The notes beneath the pieces were generated by a model. It did no database searches. It saw only the letters and a list, made by a program, of their open reading frames with translations, and was not told the origin of the DNA. Shown here one piece after another: positions 8,107 to 15,722 of a DNA stretch of 64,000 nucleotides (position 1 is its first letter; every line of letters begins with the position of its first letter). The DNA is from Gordonia amarae NBRC 15530. GTDB lineage: Bacteria > Actinomycetota > Actinomycetes > Mycobacteriales > Mycobacteriaceae. The DNA lies in contig NZ_BAED01000061.1 of NCBI RefSeq assembly GCF_000241345.1, positions 1-64,000 of the forward strand, written 5' to 3'. The translations under genes were made by a program, and so were the position numbers.

Positions 8107-8994
8107 ATGGCCGACGCCCCTCACGACTGGGAGTTCGAGGCGCTGGGCACCGGATGGGTGGTATCCACACCCGAGCCGTTGCCGGCAACCGGCGCCGCCG
8201 CGGTGACCGCGGAGCTCGAACGCATCGACCGGACCTGGTCGAGGTTCCGCGACGACTCGATGGTCGCCGACATGGCGCGCGGCCCCGGGCGGTTCCCGAT
8301 CCCGGTCGGCGATCAACCGCTCATCGACTGGTACGAGCGGCTCTACCGGGTGACCGGCGGCGCGGTGTCCCCGCTCGTCGGGCAGGCGCTGGTCAACGCC
8401 GGATACGACGCGCAGTACACGCTGCGCCGGATCGGCGGCATCTCGCCGTGCCCTGCCTGGAACGATGTGATCGCCACACACGACGGCGACCTCGTCACCA
8501 CAACGGCGACGGTGTTCGACGTCGGAGCCGCCGGGAAGGGTTTCGCGATCGACCGGGTCGCGGAGATCGTCGCCGGTTATACCGACAGCTTCATCGTCGA
8601 CGGCAGCGGCGACATGGTGATCTCCACCGGTGATCCGGTGCGGGTGGCCCTCGAGCATCCGGGCGATCCGTCGAAGGCGATCGGTGTCGCGACGCTGGGC
8701 TCGGGTGCGATCTGCGCGTCGGCGCGCAACCGCCGGGCCTGGGGCGAGCACGGGGATTGGCACCACATCATCGACCCCACGACCGGTACCCCGACGTGGG
8801 ATGTGGTGGCGACGTGGGTGATCGCACCCACCGCGATGCTCGCCGACGGCCTGTCGACGGCGCTGTTCTTCACCCCGCCCGAGCGACTACGGGAACAGTC
8901 GGCCCAGCTCGGCACCGACTTCGATTACGTGGTCGTCCGGCACAATGGGACCGTCGACTATTCGGACAATCCGGACTGGGAGCTTTTTCTATGA
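8107..8994 (+). CDS. apbE: FAD:protein FMN transferase (ApbE family)
   Basis: 295-residue Mg-dependent transferase that attaches FMN covalently from FAD to a Thr/Ser of a target flavoprotein. Family motifs are seen: DVGAAGKGFAIDRV, DGSGDM, HHIIDPTTGTP, and LADGLSTALF near the C-terminus. No signal peptide or lipobox is visible. A GTG three codons earlier (8098) is an alternative start. Its stop overlaps the start of the next gene (ATGA); that gene encodes an NqrB/RnfD-like membrane protein, which is a known type of ApbE target, so the pair probably forms enzyme and substrate. Confidence 0.92.
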   Translation: MADAPHDWEFEALGTGWVVSTPEPLPATGAAAVTAELERIDRTWSRFRDDSMVADMARGPGRFPIPVGDQPLIDWYERLYRVTGGAVSPLVGQALVNAGYDAQYTLRRIGGISPCPAWNDVIATHDGDLVTTTATVFDVGAAGKGFAIDRVAEIVAGYTDSFIVDGSGDMVISTGDPVRVALEHPGDPSKAIGVATLGSGAICASARNRRAWGEHGDWHHIIDPTTGTPTWDVVATWVIAPTAMLADGLSTALFFTPPERLREQSAQLGTDFDYVVVRHNGTVDYSDNPDWELFL

Positions 8995-10535
8995 CACGGT
9001 TCATTCCGCCCTGGCTGAGCGGCCACCGGGCTGTCCTGGTCGCACTCGCCGCGCTCATCGCGTGCGCCTTCGTGGTGGCCGCCACCGACGACCAGTTCGG
9101 CTACGCCCCATCCGAGCTGCTCAAGTCTCTGGTCACGGTGATCGTCGTGTGCGGTACGGTCACGTACCTGTGCGCGGCGATCGTCCGGGTGCCGCCTAAT
9201 TCGGATTCGTGGCTGATCACCGCACTCATCCTGTTCTTCGTGATGCCGGTCGCCAACGACAGCGCCACCTGGAAGACCGCGGCGATCGGTGCCGCGGCGG
9301 CCGCGCTGTCGAAGTATGTGCTGGTCTGGCGCAAACGCCTCATCGTCAATCCCGTCGTGGTGGGTGCCGTCGTGTGCTACGCCCTGACGTACGCAGATAT
9401 CGGTGGGCTGATGTACATCCCGTGGTGGGTGGCGGCCGAGCCGCTGCTGATCCCGATGCTGGTGATCGGGGCGCTGCTGGTGACGGTGCTGCGGGTGTGG
9501 GAGCTGGTCGCGGTGTATCTGGCGGCGTCGGCGATCACGCTGCTGATCGCCGGGCAGGTCACCGCGGTGCCGGATCTGAAGATGTGGCTCACATCGACGC
9601 CGGTGCTGTTCCTGGGCACGATCATGCTGCCCGAACCGCTGACCTCGCCGGCCCGGCGCGGGCCGCTGCTCGCCTACGGCGCGCTGGTCGGTGTGCTGAT
9701 GCACTGCCAGGTCAAGATCGACATCACCTCGTCGTACGAGTTCTCATTCGACCCGGAGATCGCGCTCGCCTTGGGCTGCCTGTTCGCGTTCGCGGTGCGG
9801 CTGGCCACCGGGTCGGCCCGCCGAATCCAGTTGTCGGCGACCACCGCCCCGTCGGCGGCGGGCACCTACGTGATCTCCGGCGACCCGGTCGGCGGCGCAC
9901 CGGGTTTCGTTCCCGGACAGTGGGCCACCCTCAGCGCCCCGAGCTGGTCGATGCCGGTGTGGCACAGTTCGCGGCGCGTGTTCTCGTTCTCGTCGCCGTC
10001 CGGTGCCGACGCCACCGAATTCTCGTTCACCACAGGCCCGCAGCCGTCACCGTTCAAAGCACGGCTGATCGGACAGCGGCAGTCGGCGTTCATCGACAAC
10101 CAGGGCGGCGACTTCGTGGTGCGGCCGAAAAACTTCGCCACCGACCAGATCGTGCTGATCGCCTCCGGCATCGGCATCACCCCGTACATCTCGATGCTGC
10201 GGACGTGGCTGGCCGCCGGCGCCGACCTGTCGCGAATTCTGCTCGTGCACATGGTCGGCGACGACAGCCGCCGTGTCTACCGCGATGTTCTCGATGAGGC
10301 CGTCGCGCACGGGGCGCGGGTGGTGATCATCGAGAACCCGGACGCGTCACCGGAGGCGATCGACCGCATCGTCGAACTGTCCGAGGAACTGGTCACGGGC
10401 GGCCCGCTGCCCCGCTACTACATCTCCGGGGTGCCCGCTTTCGTGTCCGCAACCCGGTCGCGTCTGACCCGCGCCCACCGCGATCTGTTGTTGCGGCCGT
10501 GGCGGATTCACACCGACTCGTTCACCGGCTACTGA
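8991..10535 (+). CDS. NqrB/RnfD-like membrane domain fused to an FNR-type flavoreductase
   Basis: 514-residue protein. Residues about 15-290 contain some nine hydrophobic segments resembling the NqrB/RnfD flavin-carrying membrane subunit. Residues about 310-510 are a ferredoxin-NADP reductase-like module (RRVFSFSS flavin motif; IASGIGITPYISMLR nucleotide motif). The start at 8991 is used because it couples to apbE; longer reading through apbE is out of frame with it. The sequence NDSATW around Thr93 resembles the D-x-(S/G)-A-T acceptor motif for FMN. The likely role is electron transfer across or along the membrane from NAD(P)H through bound flavins to an unknown acceptor. Confidence 0.82.
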   Translation: MTRFIPPWLSGHRAVLVALAALIACAFVVAATDDQFGYAPSELLKSLVTVIVVCGTVTYLCAAIVRVPPNSDSWLITALILFFVMPVANDSATWKTAAIGAAAAALSKYVLVWRKRLIVNPVVVGAVVCYALTYADIGGLMYIPWWVAAEPLLIPMLVIGALLVTVLRVWELVAVYLAASAITLLIAGQVTAVPDLKMWLTSTPVLFLGTIMLPEPLTSPARRGPLLAYGALVGVLMHCQVKIDITSSYEFSFDPEIALALGCLFAFAVRLATGSARRIQLSATTAPSAAGTYVISGDPVGGAPGFVPGQWATLSAPSWSMPVWHSSRRVFSFSSPSGADATEFSFTTGPQPSPFKARLIGQRQSAFIDNQGGDFVVRPKNFATDQIVLIASGIGITPYISMLRTWLAAGADLSRILLVHMVGDDSRRVYRDVLDEAVAHGARVVIIENPDASPEAIDRIVELSEELVTGGPLPRYYISGVPAFVSATRSRLTRAHRDLLLRPWRIHTDSFTGY

Positions 10536-10536
10536 C

Positions 10537-11136
10537 TCACCGCGTGCGGTCGTAGATCATCAGCGACACCCCGCTGTCGTACGGCGTGGCCGATCGCAGG
10601 GTGAAGTGGTCGAGTCCGGGACGGCTGTCCTGAGTGGGAATCCCGAAGAGCGGCACACCTTTTCCCAGCACGACCGGATACACCTTCAGGTGCAGTTCGT
10701 CGATCTCGTCGCGCAGCACTCCGGCCAGAGTTCCGCCGCCGCACAGCCAGATGTCCAGTCCGTCTTCGGCTTTCAGTTCCCGGATGCGCGCGGCGGGATC
10801 GGTGTTCACGAGTTCGATCGCCGGATCGTCGACGCCGGTCATCGTGGTGGAGAACACCAGGTGCCGCAGATGCCGGTAGGCGTTCGTGACGCCGCCGGCC
10901 AGACCGATCTCGTAGGAGCCGCGCCCTTCCAAGACGGTGTCGAAATGCTTTGGCGGAGTGTCGGTCAGGCCGAGCATGGGCCGGATGTGGGTGGGAATCA
11001 TCTCCGGGTATTCAGCCATCAGCGGTGCCGCGTGGGCGCCGACGGGATCGAATACGGTTCCGGTGGGGTCGCTGTCGGCGGCGTCGGAGACGAAGCCGTC
11101 GATCGTGGTCGCGACAAGATAAACAAGCTTTCGCAT
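10537..11136 (-). CDS. RibD C-terminal/dihydrofolate-reductase-fold oxidoreductase
   Basis: 199-residue protein of the RibD_C/DHFR-like family, recognised from MRKLVYLVATTIDGFV at the N-terminus, the nucleotide-binding LCGGGTLAGVLRDEIDELHL block near residue 130, and the VVLGKGVPLF motif. Such proteins are NADPH-dependent reductases with mostly unknown substrates. It is convergent with the membrane reductase, with one base between the stops. An AGGGGC-type site precedes the start. Confidence 0.85.
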   Translation of the reverse strand: MRKLVYLVATTIDGFVSDAADSDPTGTVFDPVGAHAAPLMAEYPEMIPTHIRPMLGLTDTPPKHFDTVLEGRGSYEIGLAGGVTNAYRHLRHLVFSTTMTGVDDPAIELVNTDPAARIRELKAEDGLDIWLCGGGTLAGVLRDEIDELHLKVYPVVLGKGVPLFGIPTQDSRPGLDHFTLRSATPYDSGVSLMIYDRTR

Positions 11137-11344
11137 GGGAGCCCCTCAAAGGGTGAAAAATGGCGCGCCGTCGGCATTGCCAGGCGTGAGATGACCGTGG
11201 GTGGGGGCTCAGGAGATCATGTCGGCCAACGTACGCGCACCTCCGGCGCCGCGCAAGCGGTTTTCGGGAGCGAGCGCAGACGGCACACAACATCCGCCGA
11301 CGACGCGGGTCGCGTCGCCAGCGGTTGTCCGGTGTTTCCGGCTG

Positions 11345-11512
11345 TCAGGACCTGGGTTGATCCCCGGTGGACTGGGTGGCGTGGCTGGACTGGGTGGCGT
11401 GGCCCGGACACCAGTCGGCCGCGGGCACGGTGCGGCGGACCTCCTCGATGTGACTGCCGCAGCCGGTCCAGGTGGTCTTACCGCAGACGCGGCATCGGAT
11501 TGGTTGACACAT
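11345..11512 (-). CDS. small zinc-ribbon protein (55 aa)
   Basis: Short gene read directly from the sequence: MCQPIRCRVCGKTTWTGCGS followed by a charged helix and a Ser/Thr/His tail (two ATQS repeats). The CxxC plus GCGSH pattern and the later WCPGH suggest a metal or zinc ribbon; similar short proteins are widespread in actinobacteria as uncharacterised genes. An AGGAAG ribosome site precedes the ATG. It lies 27 bases downstream of the CxxC carboxymuconolactone-decarboxylase-fold gene on the same strand and is probably the last gene of the leftward arm of the CsoR-controlled locus. Confidence 0.75.
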   Translation of the reverse strand: MCQPIRCRVCGKTTWTGCGSHIEEVRRTVPAADWCPGHATQSSHATQSTGDQPRS

Positions 11513-11539
11513 GTCGTACTTCCTATCAGCTTCTCGCCG

Positions 11540-11920
11540 CTACTGTCCGGCCTGTTCGGAAACGAATTCGCGGAACACCTCGTAGGCGCGGGCACCGTGG
11601 ATGGTGGCGGGACCGCCGTGCATCAGGAAGGTGACACCGATCGCTTCGGCGGCTTCCTGTTCGGTGGCTCCGGCCTTGACCGCGGCCTGCCCGTGCGAGG
11701 CGATGCAGCCGTCGCAGCCCTCGACGACGCCGATCGCGAACGCGATGAGTTCCTTGGTCTTCCGGTCGAGCGCACCGTCCTCGAACGCCGCGGCGGCCAG
11801 CGCACCGAAGCCGGCGTAGACGTCGGGGATGGCCTTGCGCAGGGCCCGGTGCTGCGGCCCCAGTTTACGCAGGGTGGCCGCCCCGGATTCACCTGTGCGA
11901 TTTTCCGTGGTGCTGGACAT
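11540..11920 (-). CDS. carboxymuconolactone decarboxylase-fold (AhpD-like) protein with CxxC
   Basis: 126-residue protein of the CMD/AhpD fold. The motif EGCDGCIASHGQAAVKAGAT gives the CxxC and downstream His that in AhpD-like members carry thiol peroxidase or disulfide chemistry. The GVTFLMHGGPATIHGARAY tail is typical of the short family. The ribosome site AGAAGGAGAC lies just upstream. It sits between the micro-ORFs at 11954-12108 and the zinc-ribbon gene on one leftward transcript. A redox function with low-molecular-weight thiols such as mycothiol is inferred, not shown. Confidence 0.85.
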   Translation of the reverse strand: MSSTTENRTGESGAATLRKLGPQHRALRKAIPDVYAGFGALAAAAFEDGALDRKTKELIAFAIGVVEGCDGCIASHGQAAVKAGATEQEAAEAIGVTFLMHGGPATIHGARAYEVFREFVSEQAGQ

Positions 11921-11953
11921 GATGAGTCTCCTTCTGGGTGAGTGTGTTCGGGG

Positions 11954-12058
11954 TCAGTTGTGGGCGAAGTTGATGTCGGGCAGGATCTTTGCCATCCACG
12001 CCGGGCAGGACCAGGTGGCGCGGCCGGTCAGGCGCAGCGCCACCGGCTCGGTGCTCAC
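11954..12058 (-). CDS. micro-ORF 2 of the CsoR-type locus (34 aa)
   Basis: GTG-started 34-codon frame, MSTEPVALRLTGRATWSC followed by PAWMAKILPDINFAHN. Its GTG overlaps the stop of the preceding micro-ORF (GTGA), the arrangement of translational coupling, and an AAAGG sits just before it. It contains one Cys. No family is recognised. It may be a real small protein or a regulatory reading frame. Support is its spacing and coupling only. Confidence 0.4.
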   Translation of the reverse strand: MSTEPVALRLTGRATWSCPAWMAKILPDINFAHN

Positions 12059-12108
12059 TGACCTTTGCCCATGACAGCGAGAACTTGCCGGTGGTGACTG
12101 TTGGACAT
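12055..12108 (-). CDS. micro-ORF 1 of the CsoR-type locus (17 aa)
   Basis: 17-codon frame MSNSHHRQVLAVMGKGQ. It has one of the best ribosome sites in the window (AAGGAGG, four bases before the ATG) and lies directly downstream of the palindromic operator at 12136-12155. It overlaps the next micro-ORF by 4 bases. A two-His start is visible. No family is recognised; it could be a leader peptide or a metal/thiol-binding micropeptide. Confidence 0.45.
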   Translation of the reverse strand: MSNSHHRQVLAVMGKGQ

Positions 12109-12135
12109 GTGCCCTCCTTGCGACAAGTCCGGAAA

Positions 12136-12155
12136 TTAACCCCCCGGGGGGATAT
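12136..12155. promoter_or_regulatory. CsoR-family operator candidate, site 1
   Basis: TTAACCCCCCGGGGGGATAT: a perfect 12-base GC core (six C, six G) flanked by A/T, the G-tract type of palindrome bound by CsoR/RcnR/CstR repressors. It lies 28 bases upstream of micro-ORF 1. A CsoR-family gene is divergently encoded in the same locus. Confidence 0.7.
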
Positions 12156-12170
12156 GACATCGCAAACCTA

Positions 12171-12192
12171 GCATCCCCCCAGGGGGTTATGC
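12171..12192. promoter_or_regulatory. CsoR-family operator candidate, site 2
   Basis: Second palindrome: arms GCAT and ATGC enclosing C6-A-G5 and two T. It lies 44 bases upstream of the DUF302 start, so each divergent transcript has its own site. Same G/C-tract type as site 1. Confidence 0.7.
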
Positions 12193-12235
12193 AATGATGG
12201 GAGTTGTCCACGGAAGGACCGGCAAGGAGGCCGAC

Positions 12236-12637
12236 ATGACCGAATTCACCATGACCCGCACGCTGGGCCTGCCCTATGAGCGGGCGGTGACCGCCGTCCG
12301 CGAAGGGCTCGCCGGTGTCGGCTTCGGCGTGCTCACCGAAATCGACATCGCCGCAACGCTGAAGAAGAAGCTGGGCGTCGACGTCGCACCCAAGATCATC
12401 CTCGGCGCGTGCCGCCCGCAACTGGCCCTTCAGGCCCTGCAGGCCGACCCCCGCGTCGCAGCCCTGCTCCCCTGCAACGTCGTGGTCAGCACCGACGGTG
12501 ACGGTTCACTCGTCGAGATCATGGACCCCGGTGTCATGCCGGCGTTCACCGGCAGCTCCGAACTCGAAGCCGTGGCCACCGAGGCCCGTACACTGCTCGG
12601 CTCGATGCTCGACAACCTCACAGGAGTGAATGCGTGA
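12236..12637 (+). CDS. DUF302 domain protein
   Basis: 133-residue DUF302 protein (LGACRPQLALQALQADPRVAALLPCNVVV block, residues about 58-85). The fold is often found beside thiol, sulfide or metal resistance genes; its reaction is unknown. The ATG at 12236 is used, preceded by AAGGAGG; an in-frame upstream start at 12194 would lie within the promoter region. It overlaps the CsoR-family gene by 4 bases, so repressor and DUF302 are made together. Confidence 0.85.
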   Translation: MTEFTMTRTLGLPYERAVTAVREGLAGVGFGVLTEIDIAATLKKKLGVDVAPKIILGACRPQLALQALQADPRVAALLPCNVVVSTDGDGSLVEIMDPGVMPAFTGSSELEAVATEARTLLGSMLDNLTGVNA

Positions 12638-12894
12638 AGATCCCCGAAGATGGCGCCAAGCCCATCGTCACCCGTCTCAAGCGGGCACACGGCCACCTCG
12701 CCACGGTGATCCGCATGCTGGAGGAGGGCCAGGACTGCGAGGACGTCCTCACCCAGCTCGCCGCCGTCAACAAGGCCCTCGGCCGCAGCGGCTACGCTCT
12801 CGTGGCGACGGGTCTCCAACACTGCATCGCCACTGAGGGCCCCGAAAACGTCGACAGCAAGAAACTGGAAAAACTCTTCCTAGCCCTCGCATAG
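12634..12894 (+). CDS. CsoR-family repressor with Cys-Gly-Cys ligand set (CstR-like)
   Basis: 86-residue all-helical DNA-binding protein of the CsoR/RcnR/CstR/FrmR family (RLKRAHGHLATVIRMLEEGQDCEDVLTQLAAVNKAL). In CsoR the copper ligands are Cys, His and Cys (36, 61, 65 in M. tuberculosis). Here the aligned positions are Cys35, Gly60 and Cys64: both cysteines are kept and the copper His is missing. Two cysteines without the His is the pattern of persulfide-sensing CstR. It is coupled to DUF302 and presumably acts at the two palindromes at 12136-12192. Family call is firm; the sensed signal is inference. Confidence 0.9.
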   Translation: MKIPEDGAKPIVTRLKRAHGHLATVIRMLEEGQDCEDVLTQLAAVNKALGRSGYALVATGLQHCIATEGPENVDSKKLEKLFLALA

Positions 12895-12980
12895 CACGGC
12901 TCGGAGTTCGTCGCGGATAGCCGATACCGCCGCCGCACGATCGTGGACACCTGTCAGCGGGTCTCGGATACCCTGTGCTC

Positions 12981-13199
12981 ATGACCGCGAGCCGCGACGA
13001 ACTCATCCACCTCATCGAAAGCATGGCCGACGACCAGGTGGAGACTCTACTGCACGACGCTCGCAGGATCTCCGGGGCCGGTATCCGGAATGGGTGGCCA
13101 CCGAAGTTCGCCGGAATGATCACCGACGGCCCGGCCAATGGATCAGCACCCGAATACATCGATTCCACGCTGGCGCAGGGTTTCGGCAGCGACCGGTGA
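12981..13199 (+). CDS. probable antitoxin of a PIN-domain toxin pair
   Basis: 72-residue protein, MTASRDELIHLIESMADDQV, with an acidic helical N-terminal half (VapB/AbrB-independent type) and a Gly/Pro-rich C-terminal half. It overlaps the PIN toxin start by the GTGA arrangement typical of toxin-antitoxin operons. It is not clearly assignable to a named antitoxin family; the assignment rests on position and size. Confidence 0.65.
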   Translation: MTASRDELIHLIESMADDQVETLLHDARRISGAGIRNGWPPKFAGMITDGPANGSAPEYIDSTLAQGFGSDR

Positions 13200-13624
13200 T
13201 CGTCTGCGACACAGGGCCACTGGTGGCGCTGGCGAATACCCGAGACGAGCACTATGTCGCAGCGAACAACCTGTTCCGGGACCTGCTCATGGCGGGTGAA
13301 CGTATCCTGATGTCTCCGATGGTTGTTGCCGAGACCTGCTACTGGCTCAATCACCACGGTGGTCCGGAGGTGGAAGCCGCTTTCCTGGACTCGATCGTTG
13401 ATGGAACGTTCACAGTCGTCGACCTCACCACCGCCGACATCGCGCGCATGGCAGAGCTCGTACGGCGCTTCGCATCGTTTCCACTGGGCGGAACGGATGC
13501 CTCCGTGGTGGCTGTGGCCGAACGCTACGATGCTCACGAGATCGCCACTTTCGACCGCCGTCACTTCAGTTCGATGGTCCCCAGGCTCGGCGGGCATTTC
13601 ACTCTGCTACCGGAGACGTTCTAG
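13196..13624 (+). CDS. vapC: PIN-domain ribonuclease toxin (VapC family)
   Basis: 142-residue PIN-domain protein. Acidic metal-binding residues are seen at Asp5 (VCDTGPLVAL), Glu46 (VVAETCYW) and Asp102 (GGTDASVVA). VapC toxins are Mg-dependent RNases that cut tRNA or rRNA. The GTG start overlaps the stop of the upstream antitoxin by 4 bases (GTGA). A longer upstream frame is an artefact inside the antitoxin. Its 3' end converges on the acyl-CoA ligase. Confidence 0.88.
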   Translation: MIVCDTGPLVALANTRDEHYVAANNLFRDLLMAGERILMSPMVVAETCYWLNHHGGPEVEAAFLDSIVDGTFTVVDLTTADIARMAELVRRFASFPLGGTDASVVAVAERYDAHEIATFDRRHFSSMVPRLGGHFTLLPETF

Positions 13625-13638
13625 CCGCGGCGACCGTG

Positions 13639-15261
13639 CTACCCCTGCGCGGCCTGCTTACGGAGTTCGAACTTCATCACCTTGCCGGTGGAGGTACGCG
13701 GCAGGTCGTCGGGGAAGACGATGTCGCGGGGAATCTTATAGCCCGCCAACATCTTTCGACCGTAGGCGATGAGTTCTTCGGCGGTCAGGGTGGCACCGGG
13801 GTTGAGCAGAACGTAAGCGCGGGGACGTTCGCCCCACTTCTCGTCGGGCACACCGACAACCGCCACGTCGAGCACGGCGTCGTGGCTGACGAGGGCCTGC
13901 TCGACCTCGACGGTGGAGATGTTCTCGCCGCCGGAGATGATGATGTCCTTGGCGCGGTCGCGCAGCTGGACGTAGCCGTCGGGGTGCATGACACCGAGGT
14001 CGCCGGTGTGGAACCACCCGCCGGCGAACGCCTCGGCGGTGGCCGCCGGGTCCTTGAAGTAGCCGGCCATCACATTGTTGCCGCGCAGGAGGATCTCGCC
14101 CATTGTCTCGCCGTCGGCGGGCACGTCGACAAGGCCTTGCTGTTCGCGGTCGATGACGCGCACGTCTTCTGCCTGCACCATCGACACACCCTGCCGGGAC
14201 AGCTTCTTCGCACGTTCGTCGGCGGACAGGTCGTCCCAGGCGTCCTGGTATTCACAGATGGTGAACGGGCCGTACACCTCGGTGAGGCCGTACACATGCA
14301 CCACCGTGATGCCGATGGCGCTGAGCTGGCCGATCACTGTCGGCGACGGCGGTGCGCCGGCGGTGGTGATGCGCAACGGCCGATCCAGTTCGTGTGCCTG
14401 CTCGGCGCCGACGATCGTCGTGCACACCGTCGGGGCACCGCACATGTGGGTGGCGCCGAGGTCGTCGATGGCCGACCAGATGGCATCGGCACGCACCGCC
14501 CGCAGACAGATGTGGGTGCCCGACGCGGCGGTCACCGCCCACGGTGTGCACCAGCCGTTGCAGTGGAACATCGGCAGTGTCCACAGGTAGCGGGTGTGCC
14601 CGGTGAACTGGTTGTGGAAGGTCTCCCCGAACGAGTTCAGGTAGGCGCCGCGGTGGGTGTACATGACGCCCTTGGGTTTTCCGGTGGTGCCCGAGGTGTA
14701 GTTGATGGTGATGACGGTGTTCTCGTCGTCGACGGTCCACGGTCGGGCGGGCAGATCCCCGGCACCGGAAAGGAATTCGGCGTAAGAGACGAGGCCCTCG
14801 ATCTCCTCGACCCCGGCGGGCGTCCCGAATTCGGGATCCTCGACCTCGACGACGGTGTGCAGGCTCGGGATGACGTCGGCGATCGCGGCGACCGTCGAGT
14901 GGAACTCGGAATCGGCCACCAGGATCGTCGCCTCGGAGTGATTGAGGATGTACGCCAGTTCGGCGCCGGCAAGCCGGGAGTTGAGAGCCACCAGCACGCC
15001 GCCCGCCAGCGGCACCGCGAAGTGGGCGATCAACATCTCGGGGATGTTCGGGGCCAGGTAGGCCACGCGGTCTCCCGGCTCAATCTTCGACGCCAGGACC
15101 CGGGCCAGGCGCTGCGTCTCATCGGCGAACTCGGCGTAGGTGTAGGTGCGTTCGCCATAGACGATGGCGGCGCGGTCGGGGAAGACGTTCGCCGAGCGTT
15201 CCAGGAAGCGCAGGGGACTCATCTCGGACCGGTTCGGAACGGGAGTGCTGGTCGTCGACAT
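13639..15261 (-). CDS. long-chain fatty acid--CoA ligase (FadD family)
   Basis: 540-residue AMP-forming ligase. The P-loop TSGTTGKPKG, YGLTEVYGP, GWFHTGDLGVMHPDGY, DRAKDIIISGGENIS and the C-terminal PRTSTGKVMK are all present, so the enzyme should be active. The ATG at 15261 is used because CCAGGAGGAAG lies just before it; an upstream in-frame start (15303) has no such site. It stands alone between a toxin pair and the first tRNA array. A substrate cannot be named; medium- to long-chain fatty acids are most likely. Confidence 0.9.
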   Translation of the reverse strand: MSTTSTPVPNRSEMSPLRFLERSANVFPDRAAIVYGERTYTYAEFADETQRLARVLASKIEPGDRVAYLAPNIPEMLIAHFAVPLAGGVLVALNSRLAGAELAYILNHSEATILVADSEFHSTVAAIADVIPSLHTVVEVEDPEFGTPAGVEEIEGLVSYAEFLSGAGDLPARPWTVDDENTVITINYTSGTTGKPKGVMYTHRGAYLNSFGETFHNQFTGHTRYLWTLPMFHCNGWCTPWAVTAASGTHICLRAVRADAIWSAIDDLGATHMCGAPTVCTTIVGAEQAHELDRPLRITTAGAPPSPTVIGQLSAIGITVVHVYGLTEVYGPFTICEYQDAWDDLSADERAKKLSRQGVSMVQAEDVRVIDREQQGLVDVPADGETMGEILLRGNNVMAGYFKDPAATAEAFAGGWFHTGDLGVMHPDGYVQLRDRAKDIIISGGENISTVEVEQALVSHDAVLDVAVVGVPDEKWGERPRAYVLLNPGATLTAEELIAYGRKMLAGYKIPRDIVFPDDLPRTSTGKVMKFELRKQAAQG

Positions 15262-15397
15262 GTCTTCCTCCTGGTACGCCTGTGAACCTGACAACTGTCC
15301 CACCCTACGACGTGGCGGGTCACACCGGCAGGATCACATCGCCCGATGCGATGAACGGTCCCACCCGATCGGTGAACAGTACTATCCGGAAAACACA

Positions 15398-15421
15398 AAA
15401 CCCACCCGAAACGGGTGGGTG
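15398..15421 (-). terminator. intrinsic terminator after tRNA array 1
   Basis: On the minus strand ACCCACCCG-TTT-CGGGTGGGT forms a 9-bp GC-rich stem followed by TTTTGTGTTTT, right after tRNA-Phe. A variant of the same hairpin ends array 2. Confidence 0.85.
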
Positions 15422-15425
15422 GTGA

Positions 15426-15502
15426 TGGTGGCCAGGGCCGGGATCGAACCGGCGACCTTCCGCTTTTCAGGCGGACGCTCGTACCAACTGAGCTACCTGG
15501 CC
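15426..15502 (-). tRNA. tRNA-Phe (GAA), array 1
   Basis: Complete cloverleaf with anticodon loop CTGAAAA (anticodon GAA), acceptor stem GGCCAGG/CCTGGCC, and encoded CCA. Last gene of a Glu-Asp-Phe array on the minus strand. The sequence is identical to the copy at 19431-19507. Confidence 0.97.
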
Positions 15503-15530
15503 GGAAGGCCCGGTGAAAACCGAAACCTTT

Positions 15531-15607
15531 TGGCGACCCTGACGGGACTCGAACCCGCGACCTCCGCCGTGACAGGGCGGCGCGCTAACCAACTGCGCCA
15601 CAGGGCC
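15531..15607 (-). tRNA. tRNA-Asp (GTC), array 1
   Basis: Cloverleaf with anticodon loop CTGTCAC (anticodon GTC), acceptor GGCCCTG/CAGGGTC. CCA is encoded here but not in the second copy at 19540-19613. Confidence 0.97.
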
Positions 15608-15649
15608 ATATTCTGTTGTTGCCCGCACCCGCAAGGGGCTTGTGCAGCG

Positions 15650-15722
15650 TACCCCCTACGGGATTCGAACCCGCGCTACCGCCTTGAAAGGGCGGCGTCC
15701 TAGGCCGCTAGACGAAGGGGGC
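15650..15722 (-). tRNA. tRNA-Glu (TTC), array 1
   Basis: Cloverleaf with anticodon loop CTTTCAA (anticodon TTC), acceptor GCCCCCT/AGGGGGT, no encoded CCA. First gene of the array. The same sequence recurs at 19656-19728. Confidence 0.97.

Noticed and set aside
13636-15285. 549-residue open frame on the plus strand
   Set aside because: It is the mirror of the acyl-CoA ligase on the other strand; the translation is a Gly/Val/His/Asp-rich low-complexity string typical of antisense frames in high-GC DNA.
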